Shown one piece after another: positions 48,877 through 56,543 of a DNA stretch of 64,000 nucleotides. The DNA is from Paraburkholderia acidisoli (GTDB lineage Bacteria; Pseudomonadota; Gammaproteobacteria; Burkholderiales; Burkholderiaceae). The translations under genes and the position numbers were made by a program. How positions within the stretch are numbered: the stretch's first letter is position 1; each line of letters starts with the position of its first letter. The notes beneath the pieces were generated by a model that saw nothing but the letters and a program-made list of their open reading frames with translations, ran no database searches and was not told the DNA's origin. Where the stretch lies: the NCBI RefSeq assembly GCF_009789675.1, contig NZ_CP046914.1, positions 1,612,001-1,676,000 on the forward strand. The letters run 5' to 3'.

Positions 48877-49176
48877 ATGAGTACCGAGAATGCACTCCGT
48901 GCCCGCAGAGGCAACGGTGCGACTGCGCTCGTCGGGAGCGGCGCGGAGGTTTACGTCGAAATTCGCTTTGGCGACGGTATTAGCAGGCTAAGCGATTTCG
49001 ACGGTATAACCGCCAACGGGGATATCCACGTCATCGTTATCGACTCGACCCTCGATGTCGCTGAACAATTGCGCAGCCCCATAGCAGATGTTTGCCCCGG
49101 CGACGCGCTTATCGTTTATGTCGACACCGCGAGGTCGTATCGCGCCGTAATCGAGGTGCTGGATCTTTACGCTTAA
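48877..49176 (+). CDS. Hypothetical protein (99 aa)
   Basis: The frame starts at ATG 48877 (GAGAG upstream). It is predicted beta-rich (AEVYVEIRFGDGISRLSDFDGI, DIHVIVIDSTLDV, DALIVYVDTARSYRAVIEVLDLY). Upstream, TTGAGA (48798) and TATAAC 15 bp further could be a promoter with short spacing. Acidic, no Cys, no signal peptide. No family was recognised. Codon use includes more ATA/TTA-type and AGG/AGA codons than neighbours, a hint of foreign origin. Confidence 0.6.
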   Translation: MSTENALRARRGNGATALVGSGAEVYVEIRFGDGISRLSDFDGITANGDIHVIVIDSTLDVAEQLRSPIADVCPGDALIVYVDTARSYRAVIEVLDLYA

Positions 49177-49214
49177 TCGCGTATTGAAAGCTTGCTTGCG
49201 ATTTCAATGCGTTT

Positions 49215-50108
49215 TTATATCGCCACTCTATGGTCGATCAGCAAAGCTGCGAACAATAGCGTGAGATAAAGAATCGAGTATTTGAACATCGAGCGGGCCA
49301 AAGCATCCGAATACCCGCGATACAGGCGAATGGCGTAGGCGAGAAAAACCGCGCCAAGCAGGAGCGCGCTCGCGAGATACAGCAGTCCGCTCATTCCCGT
49401 GAGCCACGGCATGACGGTCACCGCGCACAGCAGAACGGAATACAGCAGGATCTGCAGCTGCGTGTAGGCCACGCCGTGGGTGATCGGCAGCATGGGCAGG
49501 CCCGCGCTGCGGTAGTCCTCGCGGCGATACAGCGCGAGCGCCCAGAAGTGCGGTGGCGTCCACACGAACACGATCAGCACGAGCAACCAGGCGTCGGGCG
49601 GCAAGCTGTTGGTCACGGCAGCCCAGCCGAGCGCGGGCGGCATCGCGCCCGAAAGTCCGCCGATCACGATGTTCTGCGGCGTGGCGGGCTTCAGGATGGC
49701 CGTGTAGATCAGCGCATAGCCCACGAAGGTCGCGAGCGTCAGCCACATCGTGAACACATTCGTGCACGTGGCGAGCAGCACGGCGCCGGCCGCGCCGAGC
49801 GCGAGCGAGAACACGGCAATTTCCTTCGGCGCGATCGCGCCTTGCGCAGAGGCGCGGTGGCGCGTGCGTTTCATGCGCGCGTCGATCTTCAGTTCGAGCA
49901 GGCAATTGAACGCGAACGCGGCGCCCGCGAGCAGCCAGATGCCCGCGGTTCCTCCCACCAGCACGCGCCATGGCACCGAACCGCGCGTGGACAGAAACAT
50001 GCCGATCACCGCGGAAAATACGGCGAGATTGGCGATGCGGGGCTTGGTGAGCGCGAGAAACTGGGCGAACCGGCTTTGACCGGGCTGGGAAAGAGTGTGT
50101 GTCTGCAT
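49215..50108 (-). CDS. ctaB: Protoheme IX farnesyltransferase (heme O synthase), lone copy
   Basis: The 297 residues form eight to nine helices and carry the UbiA-type prenyltransferase motifs: [19 protein letters not shown] (about 68-86; the first Asp of the usual NxxxDxxxD is Glu here) and [17 protein letters not shown] in the second site. The enzyme adds a farnesyl group to heme B to make heme O for terminal oxidases. No oxidase subunit or heme A synthase gene is adjacent, so this is an isolated or second copy. A perfect FNR-type box 150 bp upstream suggests oxygen-responsive expression. Confidence 0.9.
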   Translation of the reverse strand: MQTHTLSQPGQSRFAQFLALTKPRIANLAVFSAVIGMFLSTRGSVPWRVLVGGTAGIWLLAGAAFAFNCLLELKIDARMKRTRHRASAQGAIAPKEIAVFSLALGAAGAVLLATCTNVFTMWLTLATFVGYALIYTAILKPATPQNIVIGGLSGAMPPALGWAAVTNSLPPDAWLLVLIVFVWTPPHFWALALYRREDYRSAGLPMLPITHGVAYTQLQILLYSVLLCAVTVMPWLTGMSGLLYLASALLLGAVFLAYAIRLYRGYSDALARSMFKYSILYLTLLFAALLIDHRVAI

Positions 50109-50454
50109 GGTTGCCGTCCGACTGCTGCGCGCCTGGCGCCCGAGGAGATCGTGGCGGCCTCGAAGCGGGGCACGTCACCGGCGACGGCCTCTCGAGCGCG
50201 ACTGAGCGCCCAATATTAAGACAGCCTGTCAGCGGATGGCGTCAATGACAGTGGCGCTTGATAACGATCAAGCAGATGGCGGGAAATGGGCGCATTGCGT
50301 TGCGCCTGTTTGTCGCAGATCCGGCTTTTTCTTGATTTTTTTCTCGCCGAGAAACATCGATGAATGACAGTTGCGTGACAGCGCAAGCGTCTAAGTCCAG
50401 CCTCAATCAGCTAAATGACATGTTCAATGCGTCGCTCGAAGCAGCGCTTCCGGT
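50109..50454. other. 346-bp intergenic region upstream of heme O synthase gene
   Basis: No gene is visible. It contains the FNR-type box at 50258-50271. A T-rich stretch (CTTTTTCTTGATTTTTTTCTC, around 50324-50344) further right may terminate leftward transcription from the 90-residue gene, but no strong stem precedes it. Confidence 0.55.
50258..50271. promoter_or_regulatory. Perfect FNR/Anr-type box TTGATAACGATCAA
   Basis: It matches the FNR consensus TTGAT-N4-ATCAA exactly. For the leftward ctaB gene (start 50108), a class II activated promoter centred here would begin transcription near 50223, leaving a leader of about 115 bases. Confidence 0.7.
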
Positions 50455-50727
50455 TTAAATCACCCGGCCGCCGAGTGCTTCTTCCACGATGCGCCGGCCC
50501 ACGCTGTAGCCGCGCATCAACGCATCGACTTCGGTCGTGAACCAACGGTCGCCAAGGTCGGTCAGGCGCATGTCCGGAAAGCAGGCCGTGACGCTGTCCG
50601 ACTTGAAGATCGACACCATTGCGACATAACCGCTGTCGTTCATGTGCAGTTTGCGCAGTATCGGCATCGAAATGGATTCCGTGCTGACGCGAATGGCGTA
50701 TCCCATGTAATCGTAATCGCGTTCCAT
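50455..50727 (-). CDS. Hypothetical protein (90 aa)
   Basis: The frame starts at ATG 50727 (GGGGAGCAAAGAGAT upstream; longer starts exist). Pattern: MERDYDYMGYAIRVSTES, KLHMNDSGYVAMVSIFKS, FPDMRLTDLGDRWFTTEVDALMRGYSVGRRIVEEAL. The central strands and final helix resemble small stand-alone proteins common in Burkholderiaceae, but I cannot name a family. It is alone, upstream of ctaB on the same strand and separated by 346 bp. Confidence 0.65.
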   Translation of the reverse strand: MERDYDYMGYAIRVSTESISMPILRKLHMNDSGYVAMVSIFKSDSVTACFPDMRLTDLGDRWFTTEVDALMRGYSVGRRIVEEALGGRVI

Positions 50728-50996
50728 ATCTCTTTGCTCCCCGTAAAGCCCATGCTTGCTACGAATGAATGCGCCTCTCTGGTTGGGCGGTGAAGTCACG
50801 TCGAGAGGATTTTTCCAGCGCGTTGATAACGTGTTCGGCACAGCGATTCGCGGTGATGTGCACGCGTATCGCTACTCTATTTCCACGTTAACGAGCGCTC
50901 GCTGGAAAAATTGAGAGCAAGGAACGTGCCCTCTTTAAACCGGATTGATGCCCCGTTATGGGGCATTCGATTCCGCTGCCATTGCAGAAGGCCTTA

Positions 50997-51731
50997 TCAC
51001 GCCAAAGAAGGCGGCGCGCCGAGCATCCGGCACAGCGTACGAAGTTCGTTGAGGGTGACATACGGGCGCGTTGCAGCAGGGCTGGAGGCATCGACCAACG
51101 CGTGCGCGGACGTCACGTTTTCGCGCACGAGCCACGCGGCCTGAAGTCCCGCGTCCAACGCGCCCAGGACGTCGAGCCGGAAATCGTCCCCAACATGAAG
51201 CATGGTTTCGGGCGCAACCCCGGCTTCGCGCGCGGCGCGATGAAATATCTCCTCATGCGGCTTTGCAATTCCGACTACTGCCGCGCTCAAGGTCGCGCGG
51301 AAAAACTCGCTGCCGCCCGTGAGCCGCAAGTCCGCGTTGCCGTTCGTCACGGCGACCAGCGGAAAGCGGGCACTGAGCCACGCCAGCGCGGGCATGACGT
51401 CTTCGAAAAATTCCACCTGCTGGCGCGCGGCGAAAAACACGTCGTAGGCGTGTGCGGCGAGCAACGGGTCTTCTTTCGCCAGGCTCAGCGCGAGGTCGAT
51501 CGAGCCGAGGCGCAATGCACGGAAGTCGCCAGCAAGGTCGGGTCGCGAACGCTCGTACTCGTTGCGCAGTTCGGCGAGCGCCATGCGGGACGGCAACACG
51601 CTCGCCGTGCCGGGCGCGTGCTCGAGCAGCCACGCATGCAGCGCGTCTTCGGCACGTTTGACGGTCACGCCGAACGACCACAAGGTGTCGTCGAGGTCGA
51701 AGGAGAGCGCCGCTACGTGGTTCAGGCGCAT
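50997..51731 (-). CDS. HAD-superfamily hydrolase
   Basis: The 244 residues show the haloacid-dehalogenase motifs: FDLDDTLW with nucleophile Asp12 and Asp14, VAVTNGNADL (motif II), GIAKPHEEIF (motif III Lys) and HVGDDFRLDVLGALDAG (motif IV). The cap type resembles YjjG/GPH-like phosphatases, so it probably dephosphorylates a small metabolite. Its start overlaps the end of the ybaK-like gene by ten bases, indicating one leftward transcript. Confidence 0.88.
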   Translation of the reverse strand: MRLNHVAALSFDLDDTLWSFGVTVKRAEDALHAWLLEHAPGTASVLPSRMALAELRNEYERSRPDLAGDFRALRLGSIDLALSLAKEDPLLAAHAYDVFFAARQQVEFFEDVMPALAWLSARFPLVAVTNGNADLRLTGGSEFFRATLSAAVVGIAKPHEEIFHRAAREAGVAPETMLHVGDDFRLDVLGALDAGLQAAWLVRENVTSAHALVDASSPAATRPYVTLNELRTLCRMLGAPPSLA

Positions 51732-52195
51732 AGCGGTTCGAGCAGCGGTTGGGCGATGCGCACGTAGTCGGCGGAAGCGAGCACGATCGATTTGTCGAGG
51801 CGCCCGGCGTTGAAAGCGATCTCGTCGAAGCGGGCGATCAAACCGGGATCGACGATCAGTGCGATGGCGGGCGAGAACACGAAGGGCGGGATCGCGCCGA
51901 TCACGCAGCCGGTTTCGCGCATGGCTTCCTCGGGCGAAGCCAGCGTGGCTTTCTTGATCTGCGCCGCGGCCGCGACCTTTTTGAAGTCGAGCTTCTGGTC
52001 GCCCGGCAGTATGCAGAGAATCAGCCGCGCGTCGTCCTTGCTCTTGCACAGCATGGCTTTTGCGCCTTGCCCGGGCTCGGTGCCGCGAATCGCGGCCACC
52101 TGATCCGAGCGCCCTTCGGCGGGATGATCGATGACGCGATACGTCGCGCCTTCCTTGTCCAGCAGCGCGACCAGCGCTTCGTACACGTTCGGCAT
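51722..52195 (-). CDS. YbaK/ProX-type aminoacyl-tRNA editing-like protein
   Basis: The 157 residues match the YbaK/ProX editing-domain family: YRVIDHPAEGRSDQVAAIRGTEPGQGAKAMLCK (with the conserved Lys), DDARLILCILPGDQKLDFKKVA, and a GAIPPFVFSP loop. Family members hydrolyse mischarged Cys- or Ala-tRNA(Pro) or related tRNAs. The gene overlaps the HAD gene and lies 35 bp after the ornithine cyclodeaminase stop codon region on the same strand. Confidence 0.85.
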   Translation of the reverse strand: MPNVYEALVALLDKEGATYRVIDHPAEGRSDQVAAIRGTEPGQGAKAMLCKSKDDARLILCILPGDQKLDFKKVAAAAQIKKATLASPEEAMRETGCVIGAIPPFVFSPAIALIVDPGLIARFDEIAFNAGRLDKSIVLASADYVRIAQPLLEPLCA

Positions 52196-52230
52196 TGCGT
52201 GAGGAGGGGAGAGAGTGAATCGGGCTTACG

Positions 52231-53202
52231 CTACCACGGCCAGGCCACGCGCGTGCCCGCGCCGGTGTCGAGCGCATGGCGGTACAGGAAGCGCGCCACG
52301 GTCAAGTCTTGCAACGCGAGCCCCGTCATGTCGAACACGGTGATGTCGCTGGCGGCGCGCGCGACGGGCGTCGTGCCGCCCAGCACGTCGCCGATCTCCG
52401 TGCACGGCAGGCCCGGCGCCCACTGGCATTCGCCAATGCTGCGCGCCTGCTGCGTGTCGTCGACGTAAATGCGCGCGCGCTGCAGCACGCCTTCGGGGAG
52501 TTCGCGCTTGCCCGCGGTATCCGCGCCTACGCAGGTGAGATGCGTGCCGGGCCGCACGGCGCTGGCGTCGAACAGCGGGCCGCCGCCGGGCGTGGCCGTA
52601 ATGACGACGTCGCTGCTCGCCACGGCTTCATTGCGGTCATGGGCCAGGCGGATCGCGCAGATATCGCGGAATGCCGCTTCGAACTCGGGCACCGCCTGGC
52701 CGCGCGTGCTCACGTATTGCACGGTGCAACGCCGCGGCAGGATGCGCAGCGCGTAGGTCAACTGGACCCTGGCCTGCACGCCGGTGCCGAACACGCAGAT
52801 TCTGGTGCTTTCCGGCCGCGCGAGTTGTTGCAGGCCGATGCCGCCCGCCGCGCCGGTGCGCGCCGTGGTGATCGCGTTGCCGTCGAGCAGGCATAGTGGC
52901 CGGCCCGTGTGCGGATCGAACAGGGCGACGGTGGCCTGATGCGGCTCGCCGCCGAGTTGACGATTACCGGGCCAGAAACCCGCCGCCTTGAAACCGAGCA
53001 GATCCTGGCTCGCGACATCGCCGGACTTGATGCCGAACACGCCGCCCGTGGCGAGCTTTTCGCGCACGACGGGAAAGACGCGGCCCGCGCGCTGGCTATG
53101 CAGGACGAAGGCTTCGCGCACGGCCGCGAGCACCTGTTCGGCCTGGAGTGCGGGCTCGACGGCGTCGCGGTCGAGCAACAGGAGTTGGGCGTGGCTGGGC
53201 AT
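52231..53202 (-). CDS. Ornithine cyclodeaminase/mu-crystallin family protein
   Basis: The 323 residues match the family: an N-terminal dimer domain with LAAVREAFVLHSQRAGRVFPVVREK, GGVFGIKSGD (substrate Lys), RPLCLLDGNAITTARTGAAGGI, and a Rossmann motif CVFGTGVQARVQLTYAL. Members deaminate ornithine to proline or reduce imines such as pyrroline-2-carboxylate. The ATG has no good ribosome site. It is divergent from a DauR-like regulator whose family controls D-arginine/amino-acid catabolism, suggesting a role in amino-acid utilisation. Confidence 0.87.
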   Translation of the reverse strand: MPSHAQLLLLDRDAVEPALQAEQVLAAVREAFVLHSQRAGRVFPVVREKLATGGVFGIKSGDVASQDLLGFKAAGFWPGNRQLGGEPHQATVALFDPHTGRPLCLLDGNAITTARTGAAGGIGLQQLARPESTRICVFGTGVQARVQLTYALRILPRRCTVQYVSTRGQAVPEFEAAFRDICAIRLAHDRNEAVASSDVVITATPGGGPLFDASAVRPGTHLTCVGADTAGKRELPEGVLQRARIYVDDTQQARSIGECQWAPGLPCTEIGDVLGGTTPVARAASDITVFDMTGLALQDLTVARFLYRHALDTGAGTRVAWPW

Positions 53203-53233
53203 GGCGAAGAGCGCGATCACACGGTATCGACGA

Positions 53234-53261
53234 ATTATATAATAATAGACAAATCGTACAA
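53234..53261 (-). promoter_or_regulatory. Strong sigma-70-like promoter for ornithine cyclodeaminase gene
   Basis: On the minus strand TTGTAC (53261-53256) and TATAAT (53239-53234) are 16 bp apart. On the plus strand the same AT-rich island offers TTATAT and TACAAT for the divergent regulator. The island (53230-53266) is strikingly AT-rich for this genome. Confidence 0.6.
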
Positions 53262-53342
53262 TATTGGTGATTGCGCGTTTGTGCCGGGCGCGCAGTACTG
53301 CGCCGCCCGCTCCCTGCGCGCCAGTGAGATCCATCGTCCAGC

Positions 53343-53984
53343 ATGCGAAAACCCCGATCCGCCAAATTCACGCACGAGCAGCAAGTCATGCTCGATCAGG
53401 TCAAGCAGATTGCCGCGGGACTCGGCGAGACGCTCGCGCCCTTTACGGAAGTGGTCGTGCACGATCTCCGCTCGCCCAGGCATGCGATCCTCGCGATCCA
53501 CAACAATCTCTCGGGGCGCGAAGTGGGCGATCCGGCCACGGAACTGGGCCTCGCGCGCCTTGCCGACGACGACTATCCGCAGGTCATCGCGAACTACGCG
53601 AATCGGTTCGCCGACGGGCGCCGCGCGAAAAGCACCTCGATCGGCATCAAGGATGCGGACGGCCACTACTTCGCCGCGCTGTGTCTGAACGTGGATGTCA
53701 CGCTGTTTCGCAGCCTCTCCACGTTGCTCGAACAGTTTTCGCTGCCGAAGAACGCCGCGCTGAAGGAGACGCTCGATCCTTCGAGCGCCGACGCGATTCG
53801 CGAACGTATCGACCGTTACGCGGCGAGCCTCGCGACCACACCGCAGGCGCTGCGCGCGGAGCAGCGCAGGGCGTTGCTGCAGACGTTGCGCGACGAGGGC
53901 TACCTCGCGTTGCGCAAGTCGATGGAAACCGTGGCGCAGCATCTGGGCGTGTCGCGCGCCACCGTGTACAACGCCGTGAAATGA
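53343..53984 (+). CDS. YheO/DauR-like PAS-HTH regulator
   Basis: The 213 residues contain a YheO-like PAS domain (about 18-125: LAPFTEVVVHDLRSPRHAILAIHNNLSGREVGDPATEL, STSIGIKDADGHYFAALCLNVD) and a C-terminal helix-turn-helix (about 193-212: TVAQHLGVSRATVYNAV). This is the architecture of DauR, the repressor of D-arginine utilisation in Pseudomonas. The gene is divergent from ornithine cyclodeaminase with overlapping promoters and probably regulates it. Confidence 0.87.
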   Translation: MRKPRSAKFTHEQQVMLDQVKQIAAGLGETLAPFTEVVVHDLRSPRHAILAIHNNLSGREVGDPATELGLARLADDDYPQVIANYANRFADGRRAKSTSIGIKDADGHYFAALCLNVDVTLFRSLSTLLEQFSLPKNAALKETLDPSSADAIRERIDRYAASLATTPQALRAEQRRALLQTLRDEGYLALRKSMETVAQHLGVSRATVYNAVK

Positions 53985-54008
53985 GCGGCGCTGTACGCCG
54001 TGATGCGC

Positions 54009-54407
54009 TCAGGCCTTTGCGAAACGCTGCACGGCTTCGGGCGTGACTGGCGTGAAGAAGTTGACGAGATTGCCGTCGGGGTCGCGCACCAGCAGCGAAC
54101 GGTTGCCCCACGGCTGCGTGGTGGGCGCTTGCACGATGTCCTTGCCGCGCGCCTTGAGCGTTTGAAACAGCGCGTCGACGTCGTCGACGATGAATTCCAG
54201 GATTACCGCGCGATTGCTGCCGGGCGTGGCCGCGCCGCCAAAAAACCGGTCCATCGTGGTTTTGGTGCCGACCGCGAGCGTGCACGCGGGCGACTTCAGT
54301 TCGGCGAATTCGCCGGTGAACCAGTTGGCCTGCAGGCCGATGTCTTCGTAAAATCGCACGAGCGGGGCGATGTCGTTGGTGATGATGCGGGTCGAAACGA
54401 AGTTCAC
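54009..54407 (-). CDS. VOC/glyoxalase-family protein
   Basis: The 132 residues have one vicinal-oxygen-chelate pattern: RIITNDIAPLVRFYEDIGLQANWFTGEF, then AVILEFIVDDVDALFQTLKARG and RSLLVRDPDGNLVNFFTPV. The family contains glyoxalases, dioxygenases and antibiotic-binding proteins; the metal ligands are incomplete, so a binding or detoxification role is uncertain. It is divergent from a YafY-type regulator with a perfect 22-bp inverted repeat between them. Confidence 0.87.
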   Translation of the reverse strand: MNFVSTRIITNDIAPLVRFYEDIGLQANWFTGEFAELKSPACTLAVGTKTTMDRFFGGAATPGSNRAVILEFIVDDVDALFQTLKARGKDIVQAPTTQPWGNRSLLVRDPDGNLVNFFTPVTPEAVQRFAKA

Positions 54408-54454
54408 GTTGACTCCTTGCGTCAGAGGTTGATGCCGCCATGCTACAAAAGCCC

Positions 54455-54476
54455 TGCTGACACCGTGCTGTCAGCA
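54455..54476. promoter_or_regulatory. Perfect inverted repeat between VOC and YafY-type genes (operator)
   Basis: TGCTGACA (54455-54462), CCGTGC, TGTCAGCA (54469-54476). It lies 48 bp upstream of the VOC start and ends 12 bp before the regulator start, so it probably serves both autoregulation and control of the VOC gene. Confidence 0.7.
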
Positions 54477-54487
54477 TCGAAACCGCC

Positions 54488-55192
54488 ATGCGCCGATCCG
54501 ACCGACTGTTCCAGATCATTCAAATCCTGCGGCGCTCCACGCGCCCGCTCACGGCCCAGCGTCTCGCGCAGGAGCTGGAGGTCTCGGTGCGCACGGTGTA
54601 TCGCGACATCGCCGACCTGATGGGCCAGCGCGTGCCCATCCGCGGGGAGGCGGGCACGGGCTACGTGCTCGAGCGCCACTACGACATGCCGCCATTGATG
54701 CTCACCGCCGACGAACTCGAGGCGGCGGTGCTCGGCGCGCAATGGGTCGCGCAACGCGGCGATCCCGTGCTCGCGCGCGCCGCGCAGGATCTGATCGCGA
54801 AGATCGCGGCCTCGGTGCCGGAGCGCTTGCGGCCGTTCATCGCCGAACCGGCCAGCGGCCCGATGACGCCGCTCGCGAACTCGGTGGATACGCTCGACGT
54901 CGCGCGGCTGCGCGAGTGGATTCGCGCGGGCCGCAAGCTGCGCATCCGTTATCGCGACGAACGCGGGCGCATCAGCGAACGCACGGTGTGGCCGCTGCTG
55001 ATCGGTTACGCCGACGCCTTGCGCGTGGTCGCGGCATGGTGCGAATGGCGTCAGGCATTTCGGCACTTCCGCACCGACCGTGTCGTTGCCGTCGACTACC
55101 TGGACGAACGGCACGGCGAACGCCGGTCCGTGCTGGTGGCGCGCTGGAAGCGCCATATGAAGGCCACGCGCGGCGTCGAGCTGGCGGAGTGA
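54488..55192 (+). CDS. YafY/DeoR-type HTH regulator with WYL-like domain
   Basis: The 234 residues have an N-terminal winged helix (RRSDRLFQIIQILRRSTRPLTAQRLAQELEVSVRTVYRDIADL) and a C-terminal WYL-like domain (RKLRIRYRDERGRISERTVWPLLIGYADALRVVAAWCEWRQAFRHFRTDRV), as in YafY regulators commonly found next to VOC-family genes. The canonical W-Y-L triplet is altered. It most likely represses the divergent VOC gene until a ligand binds. Confidence 0.9.
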   Translation: MRRSDRLFQIIQILRRSTRPLTAQRLAQELEVSVRTVYRDIADLMGQRVPIRGEAGTGYVLERHYDMPPLMLTADELEAAVLGAQWVAQRGDPVLARAAQDLIAKIAASVPERLRPFIAEPASGPMTPLANSVDTLDVARLREWIRAGRKLRIRYRDERGRISERTVWPLLIGYADALRVVAAWCEWRQAFRHFRTDRVVAVDYLDERHGERRSVLVARWKRHMKATRGVELAE

Positions 55193-55211
55193 GCGCCAGC
55201 GCCGCTCGCGA

Positions 55212-55583
55212 TCAGGGCGAACGCGGCTGCGGCGCGTTGATCGTGGCGGCGGGCACCGTCGACATCAACCTGGGCAACGTGAAGCCGAAATCTTCCGGCG
55301 CGATGTCGAGGCGCACGCGAATGGACTCGCCGCGCTCGTGCGTGCCCGTCACGTAGACGCCGGGCGGCGAACGCGGCAGCAAGGCCAGATGCGAACGCGT
55401 GTCCCGCAGCGTTCGGCCTTCGAGGGCGAGGTCGAGCCATTGGCGCGGCGCGCGAAATGGCAGCACGGTCGCGCTCGAACGGCGCGGGACAGGCGGTGGG
55501 GCGGGCGGCGTGAGCGCAACGGAGAGCGCGTGGGCGTGGGTCTTCGGAGCGGGCACGCGGGGCGTGCGTGATGTCGGTGGCAA
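55212..55583 (-). CDS. Hypothetical protein (about 123 aa, start uncertain)
   Basis: The longest frame starts at TTG 55583; no good ribosome site is visible and the first 40 residues are Pro/Ala/Arg-rich. The region from about residue 45 (WLDLALEGRTLRDTRSHLALLPRSPPGVYVTGTHERGESIRVRLDI pattern) has third-position GC typical of real genes here, on the minus strand. No family was recognised. It ends 20 bp from the convergent YafY-type gene. Confidence 0.5.
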   Translation of the reverse strand: MPPTSRTPRVPAPKTHAHALSVALTPPAPPPVPRRSSATVLPFRAPRQWLDLALEGRTLRDTRSHLALLPRSPPGVYVTGTHERGESIRVRLDIAPEDFGFTLPRLMSTVPAATINAPQPRSP

Positions 55584-55672
55584 GCAGCTTGGCGGGCGGC
55601 GCGTAAAACGCCCGTAAAGATTGCGCCGCGACGTATCATGGGCGTCTTGCGCTCCCCAGGCTCACGCACGCC

Positions 55673-56269
55673 ATGTCCTCCGAATCGCCAACTTTCAGTA
55701 CGCCCACTTTGAGCGGCGCGAACGTCGAACTGCGTCCGCTGCGCGCGACCCATGCGCCCGACCTGCTCGCGGCCGCCGCCGACGGCGAGCTATGGAATCT
55801 GAAAGTTACCGTGGTCCCCGGCCCGCAAACCGTCGACAGTTACATCGCGCGCGCGCTCGAAGGCGAACGCGCGGGCACCGTGATGCCGTTTGTCATCGTC
55901 GACACAACACAGGATCGCGTCGTGGGCAGCACGCGCTTCTGGAAGGTCGATTACGCGAACCGCAAGCTCGAGATCGGCAGCACGTGGCTCGCGGCGTCGG
56001 CGCAGCGTTCGCCTGTCAACACCGAAGCGAAATTCCTGATGCTCACGTACGCGTTCGACACGCTGCGCTGCGTGCGCGTGCAGTTCACCACCGACGTGCT
56101 GAACGACAAGTCGCGCGCGGCCATCCTGCGCCTTGGCGCGCAACAGGAAGGCGTCGTGCGGCACGAACGCATCATGCCCGACGGGCGCAAGCGCGACTCG
56201 GTGCGCTTCAGCATCATCGACGACGAATGGCCGGACGTGCGCGCCAGGCTCGCGGCGCGGCTCGCGTGA
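55673..56269 (+). CDS. GNAT-family N-acetyltransferase (RimJ/RimL-like)
   Basis: The 198 residues match the RimL-type acetyltransferases: LRPLRATHAPDLLAAAADGELWNL at the N-terminus, PFVIVDTTQDRVVGSTRFWKVDYANRKLEIGSTWLAASAQRSPVNTEAKFLML across strands 3-5, then VQFTTDVLNDKSRAAILRLGAQQEG with the acetyl-CoA helix. They acetylate the N-terminus of ribosomal proteins or small amines. It stands alone, convergent with the small membrane protein gene. Confidence 0.88.
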   Translation: MSSESPTFSTPTLSGANVELRPLRATHAPDLLAAAADGELWNLKVTVVPGPQTVDSYIARALEGERAGTVMPFVIVDTTQDRVVGSTRFWKVDYANRKLEIGSTWLAASAQRSPVNTEAKFLMLTYAFDTLRCVRVQFTTDVLNDKSRAAILRLGAQQEGVVRHERIMPDGRKRDSVRFSIIDDEWPDVRARLAARLA

Positions 56270-56278
56270 GTCGCCCGA

Positions 56279-56515
56279 TCACGAGCGCCAGCGCGGCGGT
56301 TCGCCTTTGAGCCAGCACACGCCGATCAACCCGGCGCTCAGCAGCGCGACGAGCGCGATGAACGCCCAGCGGTGCCGGTCCGGCCTGACCAGCACGCCCA
56401 CCGCGACGAGCGCCGCGACATAGACCGCGAGCACGAGCCAGCCTTGCCAGTGCGTGGGCAGACCCCAGCCCCAGCCGTAACGTTTAGCGGGAAACCAGTA
56501 GTCGGGATCGTTCAT
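56279..56515 (-). CDS. Small two-helix membrane protein (78 aa)
   Basis: The frame starts at ATG 56515. The N-terminus DPDYWFPAKRYGWGWGLPTHW is followed by two hydrophobic helices (GWLVLAVYVAALVAVGVLV and WAFIALVALLSAGLIGVCWLKG) and a basic end. Similar short proteins with a WFPAKRYGWGWG start are, from memory, widespread in proteobacteria, without known function. It lies 28 bp after the AraC-type gene stop on the same strand. Confidence 0.75.
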   Translation of the reverse strand: MNDPDYWFPAKRYGWGWGLPTHWQGWLVLAVYVAALVAVGVLVRPDRHRWAFIALVALLSAGLIGVCWLKGEPPRWRS

Positions 56516-56543
56516 GTCGATGTGGTGGCGGAGGCACACGCCG

